Under the pieces are notes generated by a model. It did not search any database, was not told the origin of the DNA, and was given only the letters and a program-made list of their open reading frames with translations. Of a stretch of DNA of 64,000 nt, positions 49,604 to 62,439 are shown piece by piece. Source of the DNA: Sinonovacula constricta (Eukaryota; Mollusca; Bivalvia; Cardiida; Solecurtidae); contig CM017555.1 in NCBI GenBank assembly GCA_007844125.1, positions 28,333,658 to 28,397,657 on the forward strand, written 5' to 3'. A program made the translations under genes and the position numbers. Each line of letters starts with the position of its first letter. The first letter of the stretch is position 1.

Positions 49604-50964
49604 CAATATCTTTTAAAGAGAAAATGAGCTTTAATATTGAAAAAAGCCGTTAGCTTTGAATACAAAAAGGAAAAACATCTTCTTCGTTTGTGAAATCCTT
49701 GTTATTCATTTGAGATAATCCATAATGTTATGTTTGTATAAAAACAAAGTTTTGACTTGCATTCATTAAACATCAACAAAAAAGTTGTTTTCTGTCGTAT
49801 TAGAATAACATTTATTTAAGAAATCGTATTTCATTTAATGGTAATATCGGCACATCTTAAACGACTATCCCTCAATTCAGGTTCCTTGAGTATTTGACAA
49901 AGATTTTCAGCTTTTATGGCTGCTACAATGTCGATCTTGTTTCTGTATACTAGTATACTGTTCTTTCATTGCAGTATTTAGAAAACAAATAATGCGAACA
50001 TACTTTACGGGCATTTGTTTTACTGACTTTATTATATGGAGTCTGATCCATCTGTAATTCTGAACATTTCATCGAATGCGGCGTTTACCCAAAGAATAAA
50101 GTATTCCCTCCTTAAGAAACACGCTTAGAACACACGGCTGTTATTAGTGTTATTAATCCTTTCATTTACATAGTTATTTCATAAAGTTGTAATCAAATTA
50201 ATATTGTTTGTCTAAACTGACCTCTCAAATGACTATTGATGAAGAAAAACGATAACTATGCTGCAGGTTAAGTGATGCAATAAAAGCTGCATGTATGAAT
50301 GTAGCTTTTAGCATGCTAATACAAAAGTAAAAAAGTTCGATGAGGAAGAATAGCATGCGTATAAACATCACATATTTAATAAAAAAAATGTTTGTGTGAA
50401 TTATTAAATGACAACTTATTATATGGAACATATAATTATATAGATTTCTTGAACAATCATAATGGTCGGTGTCAGTTAAGCTCATCACAAGGTAGGTTTA
50501 CGTTACATTGCCGAAAAAACACAAGCACGCGGAATTGTGCTTTTAATTGAGGATTGCATAAGCACAACTATGCAAAGTTGTTGGCGAAGCGCAGTAAATG
50601 TATGACCAACTTTAGTTCTAGAATGCATTCAACATTGAACATTAGTTCATAAAGTTAAGGGCAGATATAAAAGTTTTGATGTTAAACGTATAAGGAAAAC
50701 TATTCATTTGATATTCTCGATATATGAAGGCTATGGCGTCGTAAACCGGTTTTCATAATTATAAATAACACAATAATTAGGTTATCAAAAGTAGTCCATC
50801 ATACAAATTCTTTAATTTGGTCAATGTTTACTAAATCTGCATTGTTTGTTTTTATTCATTGAAGATAGCGTATGAAGGTGTGCACTGAAGTTATTCATTT
50901 CTTGCAGACGACATTAGTCGGTGAAGCGAAGATACCATACTGATGTTCTTAGATACACACGTGG

Positions 50965-51212
50965 GTCAGCTTACGGATCGGGAGGTCGCGAGTTCAAACC
51001 CCGACTGGGACAAACTAAAGACTTTTAAGTTGGTAGTTATGACTTCCCTTCTAATGCTCGGGGCTAAGGGGACAGAATTACGCTTGACTCGGTGTCAGTA
51101 AATTGGACCGTCCAGGTTCAGTCCCTGGGCACCTCATAAGTGCCGCTGTGCTATAATAATAGAAATATCGCTGTACAATATCTGCAAAAATGACGGTAAA
51201 TCCATAATCCCT
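50965..51212 (+). mobile_element. SINE-B, plus-strand copy in unit B
   Basis: Orthologous insertion to 30530-30776, with flanking TACACACGTGG at 50954-50964 and a near-identical CACACACGTGG at 51213-51223. Box B-like GCGAGTTCAAACCCC is present. Confidence 0.87.
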
Positions 51213-52249
51213 CACACACGTGGACAAAATGATGTTGCAAAAGACAATCGTACACACACCTCCTTGTTTTGTAAATGCTGCAATGCCAACTATGGATATT
51301 ATATAGACGTAGTAAATATAAAATAATCGGATGAGAAAATGTAAAATGTGCAATATGCTGGTGAAAAGAAGAATTCAAACTGTTTTTTAAAAAGGGCCTT
51401 TCTCAAAATTGTCTGTGGTCTGATGTGAACTGTTTTATCCATATACGCCTAGCATGCAGCTATTTAATATAGGTGCAGAATATTAACTACAAAGGCAATC
51501 AGCCAACTGGTTTATATTTATTTTTATTATATGGCACATATTCATAAAATTGAAAGATGATGCTTCGTTAAAAAGTCGTTGTAAGAGAAAAGTGGATTTA
51601 GACAGCCATAATTAGATAAGAAGAAGATGACTGGGCTGGTTCGATGTCAGCCAATCCCACGATCAAACAAGTGGGTTCTTTTTGAATGGGCATTGATTAT
51701 CAATAAACCAACAATACAACAAATGACAATTCTGCAGTATTGTCCCGAGGTGGAAGAGTAATAAGGAACAGTGGAATCAAGTCTGCGACTGACGTCAACG
51801 CTCGGATTCAACTTCTGCAAACTTGACAATTTGTGAATGGTGATTAATTTGGATTCTGGAAAAGTTCATGATGACTTTTCTGTGCTAAAGTATGTCAGGC
51901 CGTCAGACATAAATATGTTTCAATATGTTATAAGACTTATTACATATTATTCATAACATATATCGGAGATAGTTCGTGTTTTACTCGTCATTTATTCTAA
52001 GTATTGTTTTGGAAAGCTTATTACCGAACATCCACCACCAAGATCAGAAAAGGCATCACGAATGCACTTACATAGGCATTCAACTTACTTAATTAAGGAG
52101 GTTTTTGTCTGAAGTTATTCTGTCGTTGTTACTTGATTAAATTATTTCTTAATATAATTAACACTAGACATTTTTAAAATCTGTTGATATATCAATCTAT
52201 ATGCCCGTGACAATTCTTTAACAAACGTTCCATTTACGTAAGTTACTAA

Positions 52250-52267
52250 ATATATATATATATATAT
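52250..52267. repeat. Short AT repeat upstream of FReD 3
   Basis: Nine AT units, same location relative to the gene as 31799-31852. Confidence 0.9.
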
Positions 52268-52321
52268 CTGATAGTACACGAATCGGAATAACACTGATTC
52301 AGGTATATGCCGCCGTGCAAT

Positions 52322-52609
52322 ATGTATTCGTTTGTGTTACCCATGTTGATTTTCGCGTCAACTGTCGTCCGGCCGACACAAGGCAGTTTTTGGCAGACCA
52401 ACCAAACTAGACTAGACCCACTGACTGCGGATGTGTTAGGTCCAGTTTCAGCCAAGTCTGCGGTATACTGCATCAGGTATTGCATCAATCTGGAGATCCA
52501 CTTCTTCGTATTCTACTTTGTTGAAGATACTCAATCGTGTTATTGCAGTCAGGAGCTGGATACACGACCTGAAAACCTGAGTGTACCTTTAATAACCTAT
52601 GGCTATCAG
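52322..52609 (+). CDS. FReD gene 3, exon 1 (signal peptide + Cys-rich head)
   Basis: First coding exon of the second intact FReD gene, again exactly 96 codons and phase 0 at CAG|GTAAGT. The signal peptide MYSFVLPMLIFASTVVRP is followed by the same four-cysteine head (C50, C54, C73, C75). Compared with the copy at 31906 there are about nine amino-acid changes and a similar number of silent ones (for example C4F, A23F, S52R, K68E), so the frame looks maintained. The upstream AT repeat is only 18 bases here against 54 in the sister copy. It sits in duplication unit B at the position expected from unit A. Confidence 0.88.
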
Positions 52610-54449
52610 GTAAGTCCCGTGGATGACGTTTTAAGTATGTTTTATATTTTACTTCATCTTAATATTGGGGTTATGTTCCAAACACATAGGGACTGTTATA
52701 ATCAACTTTGTGTTTGATTCCAGAAAATCATCACAATGACACAATTAATACAATTTGATTATAGTGATATCCAGCTTTTTGGTCAAAAATGACCCTAACA
52801 AATTTCCTGATAGCATCACTGGCGCACCGTATGTCAGCTAGAAACTGGCTCATATTAATTCCAACCACGACCCATACCAAGGTGGTAACATGGGCTTCAC
52901 TGTCCGCGACTCAACCACTGTGCCGCCTGTCCCTCTATCACCTGAAAGAAATCTACATACAAAGTTAACTATGGCGCCAAATGTAGGGCTCCAAGGGGTT
53001 CGATGTGACGTCATATTGCGTGTTTCTTTATCGCATTGAGACGCACACACCTATTAATGCTTGACCTTATTGTGCAATTTACTTTTCCATATTTAGTTCA
53101 TTAGCAAATCCTACTGGCCTTTAAACACACAAAGGTAATACATGTGTGTTTAGTGATTACGATGCTATGTCTCTAAGAGTCAGTTCCCGTACTTTTTAGT
53201 AACGCCCTGAGGTCATGTTTGACACCTTCATATATGTGTCTCTCACCATTACCAAATACTGTATCTGACTGGCTGATATATGTTCTTGTATTTGGACATA
53301 TCGATACAGCATTTTCATTTTTATGTAAAATTTAATAAATACGCTTTATCTGAAATAAAACGTCCAAGTTTTAGCTTCATATGTTATCAGCTTGGATATG
53401 AAGTAAGATTCTAACGTTTGACTCTATTTATCCAAATAATATTGTTTAATACTAAAATAAATTCCCTTTCTTTCCTTACAATATGTGAAACTGTAAGTGT
53501 ACTAGTTGGATTTATTTTATATCATGTCCACATTGGATGGCAGTTGTAGAATAAAAAGTGAGAGGTAATGTAAACGAATTTTAGGGACACCCCTAATTTG
53601 TGGTGTGGCCTCAATTGACCGGGTTGTACTATTTGTGTATATCCTTTTTCTAAAATTACCATAACAAAATCAAATATTGCATCCGTAGTCGTTAAAATTA
53701 TTCAGTGTGTATTGTTTATACCTGCTTTCTCTTGTTTATCATACTTTTTAAATGAGAAAGTTTATTTGTTGAACTGAGTGTGACGTTAAATATTTGTTTA
53801 AGTGCAAATGTCGGGATACACAAAACATATTTTTCCGTAAATAAAAATATACCTTTATTATACTATCCGTTTCTTGTTTCTCCAATCGCAAACTTGCTGC
53901 AATACATTAAAAAAAGACAATATACATTCAATAAATATTGAGTTATTACTTTTGTTAAGAATATTTCGGCCATCTGCCATTTAAAAAAGCTTGTCACTTA
54001 ATCTTGTTTCGCCGTCGTCTTTCTCTATATCTTTCGATTTGTTTTTAAGCCCATTCCTACTAAACACTTTGTCCACTCCATTGTATGTGTGTCACTATCT
54101 CTTTCGCTCACCCACCTTCTCCCTCTCTCTTTCTCTATCGCTCTTTCTCTCTATCTCTCTCTTTGTCTCTTTTTTTTGGAAAATGTCATCACAAATCAGA
54201 AGTGATAAAACTACAGTTTTTTTTTTACAGTAACCAATTTAACGTTTGCCGAATGTCGATAAAATAGATCTTTAATAATGAATGGCACTATGAATTTACA
54301 ACTATAATAATCTGTTTATACTTCAGCCTGTACTTTTAGACGTGTTTCGTTGATTTTCTCGCAATTAAAGATTTTCTGTCTTATTCATACTACATGTATA
54401 ATATTTAATTGATATCAAATATATATCGTACTTCCTTTGATAAATCTAG
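52610..54449 (+). other. Intron 1 of FReD gene 3
   Basis: Phase-0 intron of 1,840 bases, GTAAGT donor and TCTAG acceptor, collinear and highly similar to the intron at 32194-34066 almost to the acceptor. Long stretches (for example around 53460-53560) match base for base. It contains the same tRNA-like minus-strand patch (about 52775-52945) and a CT-rich run at about 54100-54175. No extra exon seen. Confidence 0.8.
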
Positions 54450-55100
54450 ATAGTTCCGAGGGACTGCCTCGATATATATGAAAGAGGGGACAGACAGGAC
54501 GCAACGTTTCTCATTGAGCCGAACCCGGGTTCCCTTGCAACAGCCTGGTGTGACTTAACGAATGGTGGCTGGACCGTAATACAGCGACGCCAAGATGGGT
54601 CGGTGAACTTCTATAGGAACTGGTCGGATTATGCCGCCGGGTTTGGAGATCCCTCGGGAGAGTACTGGCTTGGTCTGGACAACATACATTACCTGACGCA
54701 AAACACGACGGAGCTGCACATCTACATGCAGACATTCGGAGATGTTTCACCTGTTGACGGCTTCGTTAAATACAGTAATTTTAGTGTGGCCAACTCGTCC
54801 ATGAAGTATCGTCTTAGTCTCCAGGGCTATGAAGGTAGTGTTCCAGATTGTATGCTTGAGATGGAAAATGGAATGATGTTCTCGACCTATAATAACGATA
54901 ACGACAAGTGGGCAGGGGGTGGTTGTGCGGACGAATATAAAGGGGCTTGGTGGTACAATTCATGTCATATTAGCAATCTGAATGGACTATATCTCCCTGG
55001 TGTACACACAACGTTCGCAAACGGTATCAACTGGAGGGATCCATGGGGACACTATTACTCACTCAAGCAAACTATCATGAAGGTGAGAAGATTACAATGA
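54450..55100 (+). CDS. FReD gene 3, exon 2 (complete fibrinogen C-terminal domain)
   Basis: Last coding exon, 216 residues plus TGA, for a predicted 312-residue secreted protein. The acceptor AG at 54448-54449 mirrors the sister gene. The FReD landmarks are intact: PRDCLDIYERG, GGWTVIQRRQDGS, GEYWLGLD, the paired cysteines and CHISNLNG. The calcium loop reads NNDND: the first Asp is Asn, but the second and third Asp, which supply the ligands in fibrinogen gamma, remain. An extra cysteine at about residue 230 (PDCMLE) has no obvious partner. The C-terminal half carries about 26 residue differences from FReD 2 against about 2 in the N-terminal half. A possible AATAAA signal is at 55239. Function inferred: soluble recognition lectin. 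Confidence 0.93.
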   Translation: MVPRDCLDIYERGDRQDATFLIEPNPGSLATAWCDLTNGGWTVIQRRQDGSVNFYRNWSDYAAGFGDPSGEYWLGLDNIHYLTQNTTELHIYMQTFGDVSPVDGFVKYSNFSVANSSMKYRLSLQGYEGSVPDCMLEMENGMMFSTYNNDNDKWAGGGCADEYKGAWWYNSCHISNLNGLYLPGVHTTFANGINWRDPWGHYYSLKQTIMKVRRLQ

Positions 55101-55519
55101 ACATTAGACTAGCCAAAGTGTTACCTGTTCTGGCTAATTGACTTCATGCAGAGTGTAGTTTAGCAGTAAATTATAAACACATGCTTTCGTGATATATTTA
55201 TAGAAGTGCGGACAACCCCACCCTGTATTCGTATTATCAATAAAACAAAATCGAAGATATGGAGAGTATATAATTATGGCACAAATTGGAAGAACGAATT
55301 TACCATCATTACACATTTTATGCAACTGTCCTCCTTATAAAATCACACCTGTTATATATTCCAACTTTTATGCATCAACTGTAAACTAAAGCACACTTGT
55401 TTTAAATTGTTATGGTGTTATTGTTCCTAGAACGAAAGTGTATACATATGTTTTTGTCAGCTAATGTTTGCTTCTGTTACTTCATTAGTTTGGTGTTGGC
55501 TTTTTCGAAATTTCGGGTA

Positions 55520-55700
55520 AATAGGACATATGAGCTTTGCAACATCTACCCAAACTTGAAACGGGACAGGACAACGGTATTCAGATGCAAGCCATAAGAA
55601 ATGGTAAGAAACACATATATCACGAGTCATTGAATACAAAGAGCAAACGCAACCGTTACGGCCTTGTATTACAGTTTAAAAAGAAAGAAAAAGATATAAT
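55520..55700 (+). repeat. Dispersed repeat R1, copy 8 (downstream of FReD 3)
   Basis: ATGAGCTTTGCAACATCTAC, GGTATTCAGATGCAAGCCAT and CAACCGTTACGGCCTTGTAT; the 3' part is lost. Confidence 0.65.
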
Positions 55701-56130
55701 AAACACGCAGATTTTCTAATGTATTACTTCTAAATTTATTCAGGAAAAAATAATTAAAGGTGAAATAAAAGTTAAAAATCTTTAGTTCATATTCGATCAT
55801 TAAGCTTCCAATACCAAATACAGGCCAGACATTTGTTTACACTCTAGTAATTAATAGCAAATTACAAAAACAACAACTTGATAACCTACATTTTCTCTAT
55901 AAATAAATATCCAACATAAGATATATTTTAAGAGTATTCAGTGTTTATTATTTTATTTAAATTTTTGTTTTAACCTTGATTGACCAACATGCTGTGATGA
56001 TAAATTCATTCAACAATCATAGACAGCTTCTTGAAACAAACATTTGTTTTGGTGTTTTTTCCGCTCTCAATTGTTCAACCAGAATATGTTTTATTTAAAC
56101 ATTAGTTTACCTTGTACTTGTTTGATAAAT

Positions 56131-57889
56131 AAACTACACGTTGACGCAGCTTTTTTTTTCCTTGTTCTTCGCCATTGAATGTAATAAAATCAAGATAAAT
56201 AAGTTCACTCCTGAAACCACGTTTCATTAAAATTATGAAACAGTAAGATATGTTAAAAGGATCAGACAATATTGCTTACATGCGTTGGTGTAGAGCACAA
56301 CCTTTAGGCTAGCTACCTGAAATCAGTTCGATGACCAGGTACTTGGTGTTTTAGTAATATATTAAAAATAAACGTTATAATTTGGTGTCAAATAAAATAC
56401 AATGCCCGCTTTATATCCTGTTAAGTAAAAAGTGGTTGTCTGCAAATGTGTTTAGTTTATTGGCTAAAGCTTTGCGTGTGTAATGTTTTGCAGAAACACA
56501 ATGAAATTGGTGGAATCCTGGACGAAGGAGACGTGTATGTCTTGCATACACATATTAAACAGCACTAATTGCTCACCGACTCATAGCCATAACACAAGAA
56601 ACAAGGCCGTTATTGTGTAGCATGTCATTGTGCATCGCGTTAAGTAAGAAAACATATGAGGCGGAGAACGGAAAGTCGCCCTCATGCTATTCCGCAGCCC
56701 TTCATAGCGTGGTTAATTTTCAGATCGAGCGAGAACATTTTGATGTGTGGAGGTTGTATAAATGCGCCAGAGATCTATCTTGACATTATAATTAGTGCCC
56801 ATCCATGTTATTCACTCACTCTTTGCCCCATCAGTATTTAAGCTAACTGTTCGCTGAATTTATCACATCATGATCTTTCATTGTAGCAAAGGAAAACATA
56901 AGATGTTAAAGAGAATATTCGTTGTTGTTTTTTTTAAACAAGATATGGTTTGAAAGTTTGACAATAACATTATGCGGCCTTTTGCTGACGTCCGAATTCA
57001 CTTTGCGATGTGTATTATAACATTTGGAAATATTGTTTAAATGGATTAGAAATATTATAACTATTATCAACTATTTTGTCTTTTATTTTATTGTATGTTC
57101 AGAGTGTTTAACTTCTTTTGTAAATTCTTCGTGCAGTCCTGTTTGTCTTTTCTAATTTAAGTTATATAAGTAATAAAGTATTAAATCTGTATTGTATCGT
57201 CTGATCATAACCTTTATATTTAAAAAAAAATGCAATAGATTTTAACAAAATTACAACGATAGTTGTTTTCATTGTATTTTTTGTTTCAATTGCTTGAAAA
57301 ATTAGTTCGACATATATAACACAGAAAAGAACATAGCGGGACGTCGCACTTATACCTTAATATGTCACTTCGATGCATTTCTGTAGCAAAAAAACAAACA
57401 AACACCAACAAACAAACGAAACAACAACAACCCATAAAATACACAACGAAAAATATAAAAAAAAAAAACAAACAAATACAATGTACCTTAGCTAAGCAGA
57501 ATGCTTGATGATGCCGACAAATAAAAATTGTAAAGATCGTAAAGATAATCATGGTAAAGTGGATACAAGTTTACGGGTTTAACGAATGGGAAGCATTACA
57601 TGTTATCATTAGATTTGTCGAAATATAAATGATTCAGCAGTTTCTCCTAGCATATACTAGATTTTATAAAACATATATTATGTTAAAGCCACAGCAGCAG
57701 AAGAAAACATCAGCCAAAGACAAAAGCAACAAGAACTAATATCACAAACAAAACTACACGCACAACTAGTTTTTGTTTGACCAGCAATACCCTATTTATG
57801 TCAAAATTATCTTATGCAATATTGCAAATTGTAAAAAGCTCATGGGCAGTGACAGGTTATTTGGTTATTGCGCGTGCATAAATGGAGAT
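56131..57889. other. Spacer between units B and C
   Basis: AT-rich, with an A-rich AAC tract near 57400. A tRNA-like fragment near 56284-56340 (GGTGTAGAGCAC ... CAGTTCGATGACC) may be a decayed SINE head. No gene seen. Confidence 0.55.
57395..57480. repeat. A-rich AAC-type low-complexity tract
   Basis: AAACAAACAAACACCAACAA followed by more A-rich sequence; resembles retroposon tails but no element body is recognisable. Confidence 0.6.
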
Positions 57890-58319
57890 AACTTAATAGC
57901 ATAACGTTACCAAAAATGTTGACACATCGTTCGGAATGTAGAGCGTCATAATGACTTCAACAAACAATCCTGTGTTAATATATTTCTTCATTTATTGAGT
58001 GCACATATTTGTTGCGATTTAAACAACGTAATGAAATAATTAATTAATGACAATATCCCAAAAGACAAGGAAGACACTCGGGGAAAATACAATTTGTAAT
58101 GGGTCTGAGGTCAATGCAGCATATAGTGCTGCTGTGTTTTACTAAATCATATAATGCAATGAAATGTGATGTTCCATACCGTTTAAAGAGTTCGTTTCAG
58201 CTGTATGTATAAATAAACGCACGGCTAACGATAAATTCGGGTCAAAATGAAATGTGTTTTTTACTAAAAAAAGCATAGCAAACATAAAAACTGTAACAGT
58301 AAACACGCTTTGAAATAAG

Positions 58320-58640
58320 AATATGTGACAAATTCCTGTGAGCAATGCAACATATAACAAACTCTGACAACGCACAGGACACAGTTACTCGCATGCAAAC
58401 CAAATGTAAAAGCAAAAAGAAATCTATTGTGAACAATTTAACCAAAAGAACAAATCCAACAGTTACCGCCTTGGAACGTTCAGTCGGCAAAAAGGACCGA
58501 CTGATGTACTTAAAACGATTTTATAGAGTTAAAATCTCGAAATTCCTGAGGGGTTTCTCAAATACAAGCAATGCGAAGAAAACCGATCTGTTTGAATGCA
58601 AAATATTATAGCGCTGACGTTTTCTTTTATATTTTATGAC
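58320..58640 (+). repeat. Dispersed repeat R1, copy 9
   Basis: TGTGAGCAATGCAACATATA, ACAGTTACCGCCTTGGAACG, TCAGTCGGCAAAAAGGACCG and GAAAACCGATCTGTTTGAAT then GCGCTGACGTTTT. A nearly full copy; the 88-codon frame in it is not shared by other copies. Confidence 0.78.
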
Positions 58641-58914
58641 GGAATTTGTAACGTCATTTAAAATGAATGTCCACATAGAATACAGAAGAAAGAGATGTTT
58701 TATTGCTATTAGAAGAAATAGATAAAATTGCTGATTGTAAGTTGAATTATTGTATCTCAACATACGATCAAGTTCAGAGAAGTGTAAATGGTAGTAGCAG
58801 AAATACACATTACAAATATTAAAATATGAATTAAATGACACCATGCACAACATATTACATGGAAGAGGAGTTTTCCTACGGCTGATACACTGCACAAGTA
58901 TCATTGTTATAATA

Positions 58915-59045
58915 ATGAATAAGAATACACGACAAAACCCTATCAGCACTGCAACATATACCAAACTCTGAAAAGGCACATGACAAAGTCTCCCACATGC
59001 AAGCCAAATGTAAACTGTGATGAGTCATTTAACAAAAACAACATA
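58915..59045 (+). repeat. Dispersed repeat R1, copy 10 (partial)
   Basis: 5' part only: TATCAGCACTGCAACATATA, CTCTGAAAAGGCACATGACA, CACATGCAAGCCAAATGTAA and GTGATGAGTCATTTAACAAA. It starts about 600 bases after copy 9 in the same orientation. Confidence 0.7.
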
Positions 59046-59450
59046 ATTTTTACTTGGCAACTTCTTGATTTCCGAAATAATTGTTTTAAAATATAAATAC
59101 TACGTTTTTACTTTAATTATAAAACGATAAGTATTCTGTCTGATTCTTTAGTCTGATTCATTAATATGAGGATAAATGTGGTTAAGAAATGTTGTTTATT
59201 TATTACTATTAACACGCAACAGCAGAAAAGAAACGTATCATGCCAAATGCATCTTAAAGAACAAATATATCTAAATAAACTCTATGGGCTCGTTTAGTAT
59301 TGGACAATACAGTGACTAATGAAAGGAACTTTGGATTTCGTGAACATGCATAATGTTCGTATGACTGGAGTCAGTTAAGCTATTAATGCGATAAAAATCT
59401 TCATAATACATAAGCGCCGCACGGGATTTGGCTTGAACGTTAGCTAAACA

Positions 59451-59616
59451 CAGCGTAGTTGTTGGTGAAACGCAGTAATTATATATTCGATAGGTCTAAA
59501 AGGATACACCATTGATCCATGGTGCATACGTTTGACACAGCGTAGTTGTTGGTGAAACGCAGTATATATATATTAGATAGATCTAAAAGGATACACCATT
59601 GATTCATGGTGCATAC
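59451..59616. repeat. 87-bp tandem duplication
   Basis: Two consecutive copies starting CAGCGTAGTTGTTGGTGAAA at 59451 and 59538, each with TCTAAAAGGATACACCATTG and ending ATGGTGCATAC. The unit derives from a segment conserved in units A and B (GTTGTTG-CGAAGCGCAGTAA), where it is single. Confidence 0.9.
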
Positions 59617-61059
59617 AGATATAACACATATTTATTTGATATGATTCTCAATACATTCAGGACACATCTTCAACATGTTTTCATTAATATAAAAAATCGA
59701 TGCAAAAAATAATTTTGATGTCAACAGTAAGTATTTAGTCATAGACATTTATATATCCTAATTTTAATTGATGTTTAAAAGAATAGGCATTGTTTTTATA
59801 ATGGCTAATAAGTGTATGTACAGATGTTGTTTATTTTTGCAGACCCTATTAGACTCTGGAGTCTAATGATAGCTATGGTAAGTTATAAACAAGTGATGTT
59901 CTTAGATACGCAACTCGTCAAAATGATTTATCAAAAGACGATATACAACCCTACACCACCCTGTTTTGTTATGTTGAAATCTCAACTATTGGAATTATAT
60001 CGTCCAAGTAAACATATTATCACCAGATTAGAAAGTGCGACACAGGCAATCAGCTGTACTTATTTTGAAACAATTATTGCCCTATATGGTCTTTCACAAC
60101 TGTGTTTATTGACTGATATAAACCTGAATTATAAAATCTGTTTTTCATAACATCTCAAATATTCATAAAACTGAAAAACGAAAACATTGATTATAAAACA
60201 AACTGGGATATTGAACGAATCTTAGTCTAAATACGATATATATAAGCCCGAGATTAGGGACAGAACAGAAGCTGGTCGAGGACGAAGCCGGGTACAATAA
60301 TCACTTTGGCCCTATGTTGGGATCTTTTCACGTACCACATTTGACAGGATACTTTTGTCTCCACTCACTATACATTTATGTATTTGAAGTAGGCCATTTT
60401 TTTGCGCTGCAGTTTATAGTCAGTTTTGCATCAAGTTTAAATAGACTGAGGTTGTACTGCTACATGAATCGACTCTCTGTCGTGTTACACCATATGATGG
60501 AAATATGTGGAATTAGTTGTAGTCGCGTTATGAATCTTTGAAAACTGTTAGGTCAACTCTCGATTTTTCCCTGAATTGCTTGTAATTTGACGATGCTCTT
60601 ATAATCTCTCAGAAAGCGACATAAAACGAGGTACGTCGGAATTTGACAGTGACATGAAGTCGTTAAAATCTGTTTATTGTTTTTTTCTTTTATTTTCAAG
60701 AACCGATATTCTCAATCAAACATCAGCTGTTTCGACCCATTAAACTTGTATACGGTGTTTACTAAATGGGTTACCTACAATGGACTTTCTCAATTCCAAC
60801 TTCGCATGAACAGGATAATACAAATTTATTCTTCTCTGATCATGTTTTTTGTCTTGATTAAAAGTTAATTTCACATATAATCAACCATTATTGTAGTTTT
60901 TTTTTTTTATAATCGAAATTATAACCCTTTCTTTTATATACACTATGTAGACATTGTTAATCAATGACGTCACTACTTTCATCATAACCCATCAAAAATA
61001 TCAGCGCTAGGACATTTTGTATTCAAAGAGATCATTTTATTTTTTATTGCTTGCATTTG

Positions 61060-61300
61060 AGAAACATATCAGGAAGTGCGAGGTTAACACTCTGTAAAAC
61101 CTGTTTCAGCACCCCAGCCGGCCCATATTGCCGACTGTCCGTTCCGAGTCGGTAACTGTCGGGTTTGCTCTTTTCGATAAATGACTCATCGCAAATTTGT
61201 TCTTCTTTTCACTTGGCTTCCATGTGAAATACCTTTGGCCTTTGCCTTTTCTGAGTTTGGTATATGTTGCAATGCTCAAAGGACTTTTCATATATTCTTA
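61060..61300 (-). repeat. Dispersed repeat R1, copy 11
   Basis: Reverse-strand copy: the complement has AGCATTGCAACATATACCAA, GGCAAAGGCCAAAGG, GACAGTTACCGACTCGGAAC and GACAGTCGGCAATATGGGCC, ending near AACCTCGCACTTCCTG. Confidence 0.78.
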
Positions 61301-62104
61301 TCTGTTGTTTTTTGTGTTTGATCTTCTGCAACAACTGTCATTTAATTATTAAAATAGCTTGTAACTTGAGTGTGTAAACATATATTGTTATCAGCTATCT
61401 TAAATACAGTGCAGCAATGATTGACACAATGATTGATTTTCTGTCATTTTAATTACATTTTAATAAACTCATTAGATAATATTCAAAACTTATTTCATGT
61501 AGAAATCACGTAAATTTAGTAGCAGTACATGGTTACAGAGTTTTCATCCGTTTTCTTTCCAATGAGTATTTCTTAAGCAACATGTTTAGGCCATAGTATA
61601 ATACCGAAGTAATGTCATAACACGAGGAATGTTATCTTTGAGAAAGATTAAATATTTATGTTTTCCATCTTCAAAGGTAAATAATACGCACTTTACAAGC
61701 ACCCATCCATTTCTTCTATAAAGTTAGCACAATTATCTTTCTATCTCATATCCAGGTTTACTTATACAATAGTTTTGTTACTAAACCGTAAACCTTTTGA
61801 GGGCAGTCAAAAGTGCATAGTTGTCCTTTTATGTTTTAGCATTTCCGATGTTTTGATTTCCAAATGTACAGAATATATCAAATGCAAAAACAAATTTGCC
61901 TTTACTAGCATGTGCTGCATAAGTTACTTAGCAAAGTTCCAGGTCATATCTATAAAAGTGTAAACACGCGCCCAGTTTGATTTGATTAAATATTCAATTG
62001 TTATTCAAAATACTAATTGTGGACGATGCAACATACAATATTAGGATATGCGTAGTCATACCAAAATCAGTCACGGTAAAATTTAAATTATGCATAGTCG
62101 CACA

Positions 62105-62250
62105 CAATCTGACAGACAGACCGGCATAGAGACAGACATCATATATACATACAGAAAGACACACGGACAGACAGACCGACGAACGAGGGAAGGATGGACT
62201 GACGGACATACAGACAGATATATAGGCAGACATGCAGACAGATCGGACAT
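62105..62250. repeat. GACA/CAGA degenerate repeat
   Basis: CAGACAGACCG, GACAGACAGACCGACGAACG and similar units; source of spurious open frames on both strands. Confidence 0.85.
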
Positions 62251-62439
62251 TTATTTTTCTCTGACAGCATCGTCCAAACATATATAGACAAGAACATAGT
62301 TGACGCTACCCATCAAAGGCCCCGCACACGATTAAAACAAATTTGAAAGAAATTAATTTATCAACATAAATAAAATAATCAAATGAAAAATAGATCTTCG
62401 TGTACCGAAATGTGACCAGTATTTTTTTAAGCTGTCAAT

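Larger units (their letters stand above)
46075..56130. repeat. Segmental duplication, unit B, right block (with FReD 3)
   Basis: Partner of 26095-36100. It differs by a Meta-like SINE insertion at 46574-46888, an extra 130 bases near 47655-47780, a shorter AT repeat at 52250, and an extra stretch of about 90 bases after FReD 3. Only about 475 bases (45605-46075) separate it from the left block, whereas 8 kb separate the two blocks in unit A. Between 46.9 and 52.2 kb I see only repeats and no gene. Confidence 0.9.

Noticed and set aside
60314..60541. 75-codon hydrophobic frame in unit C
   Set aside because: No recognisable family, no splice context, and no equivalent in units A and B.
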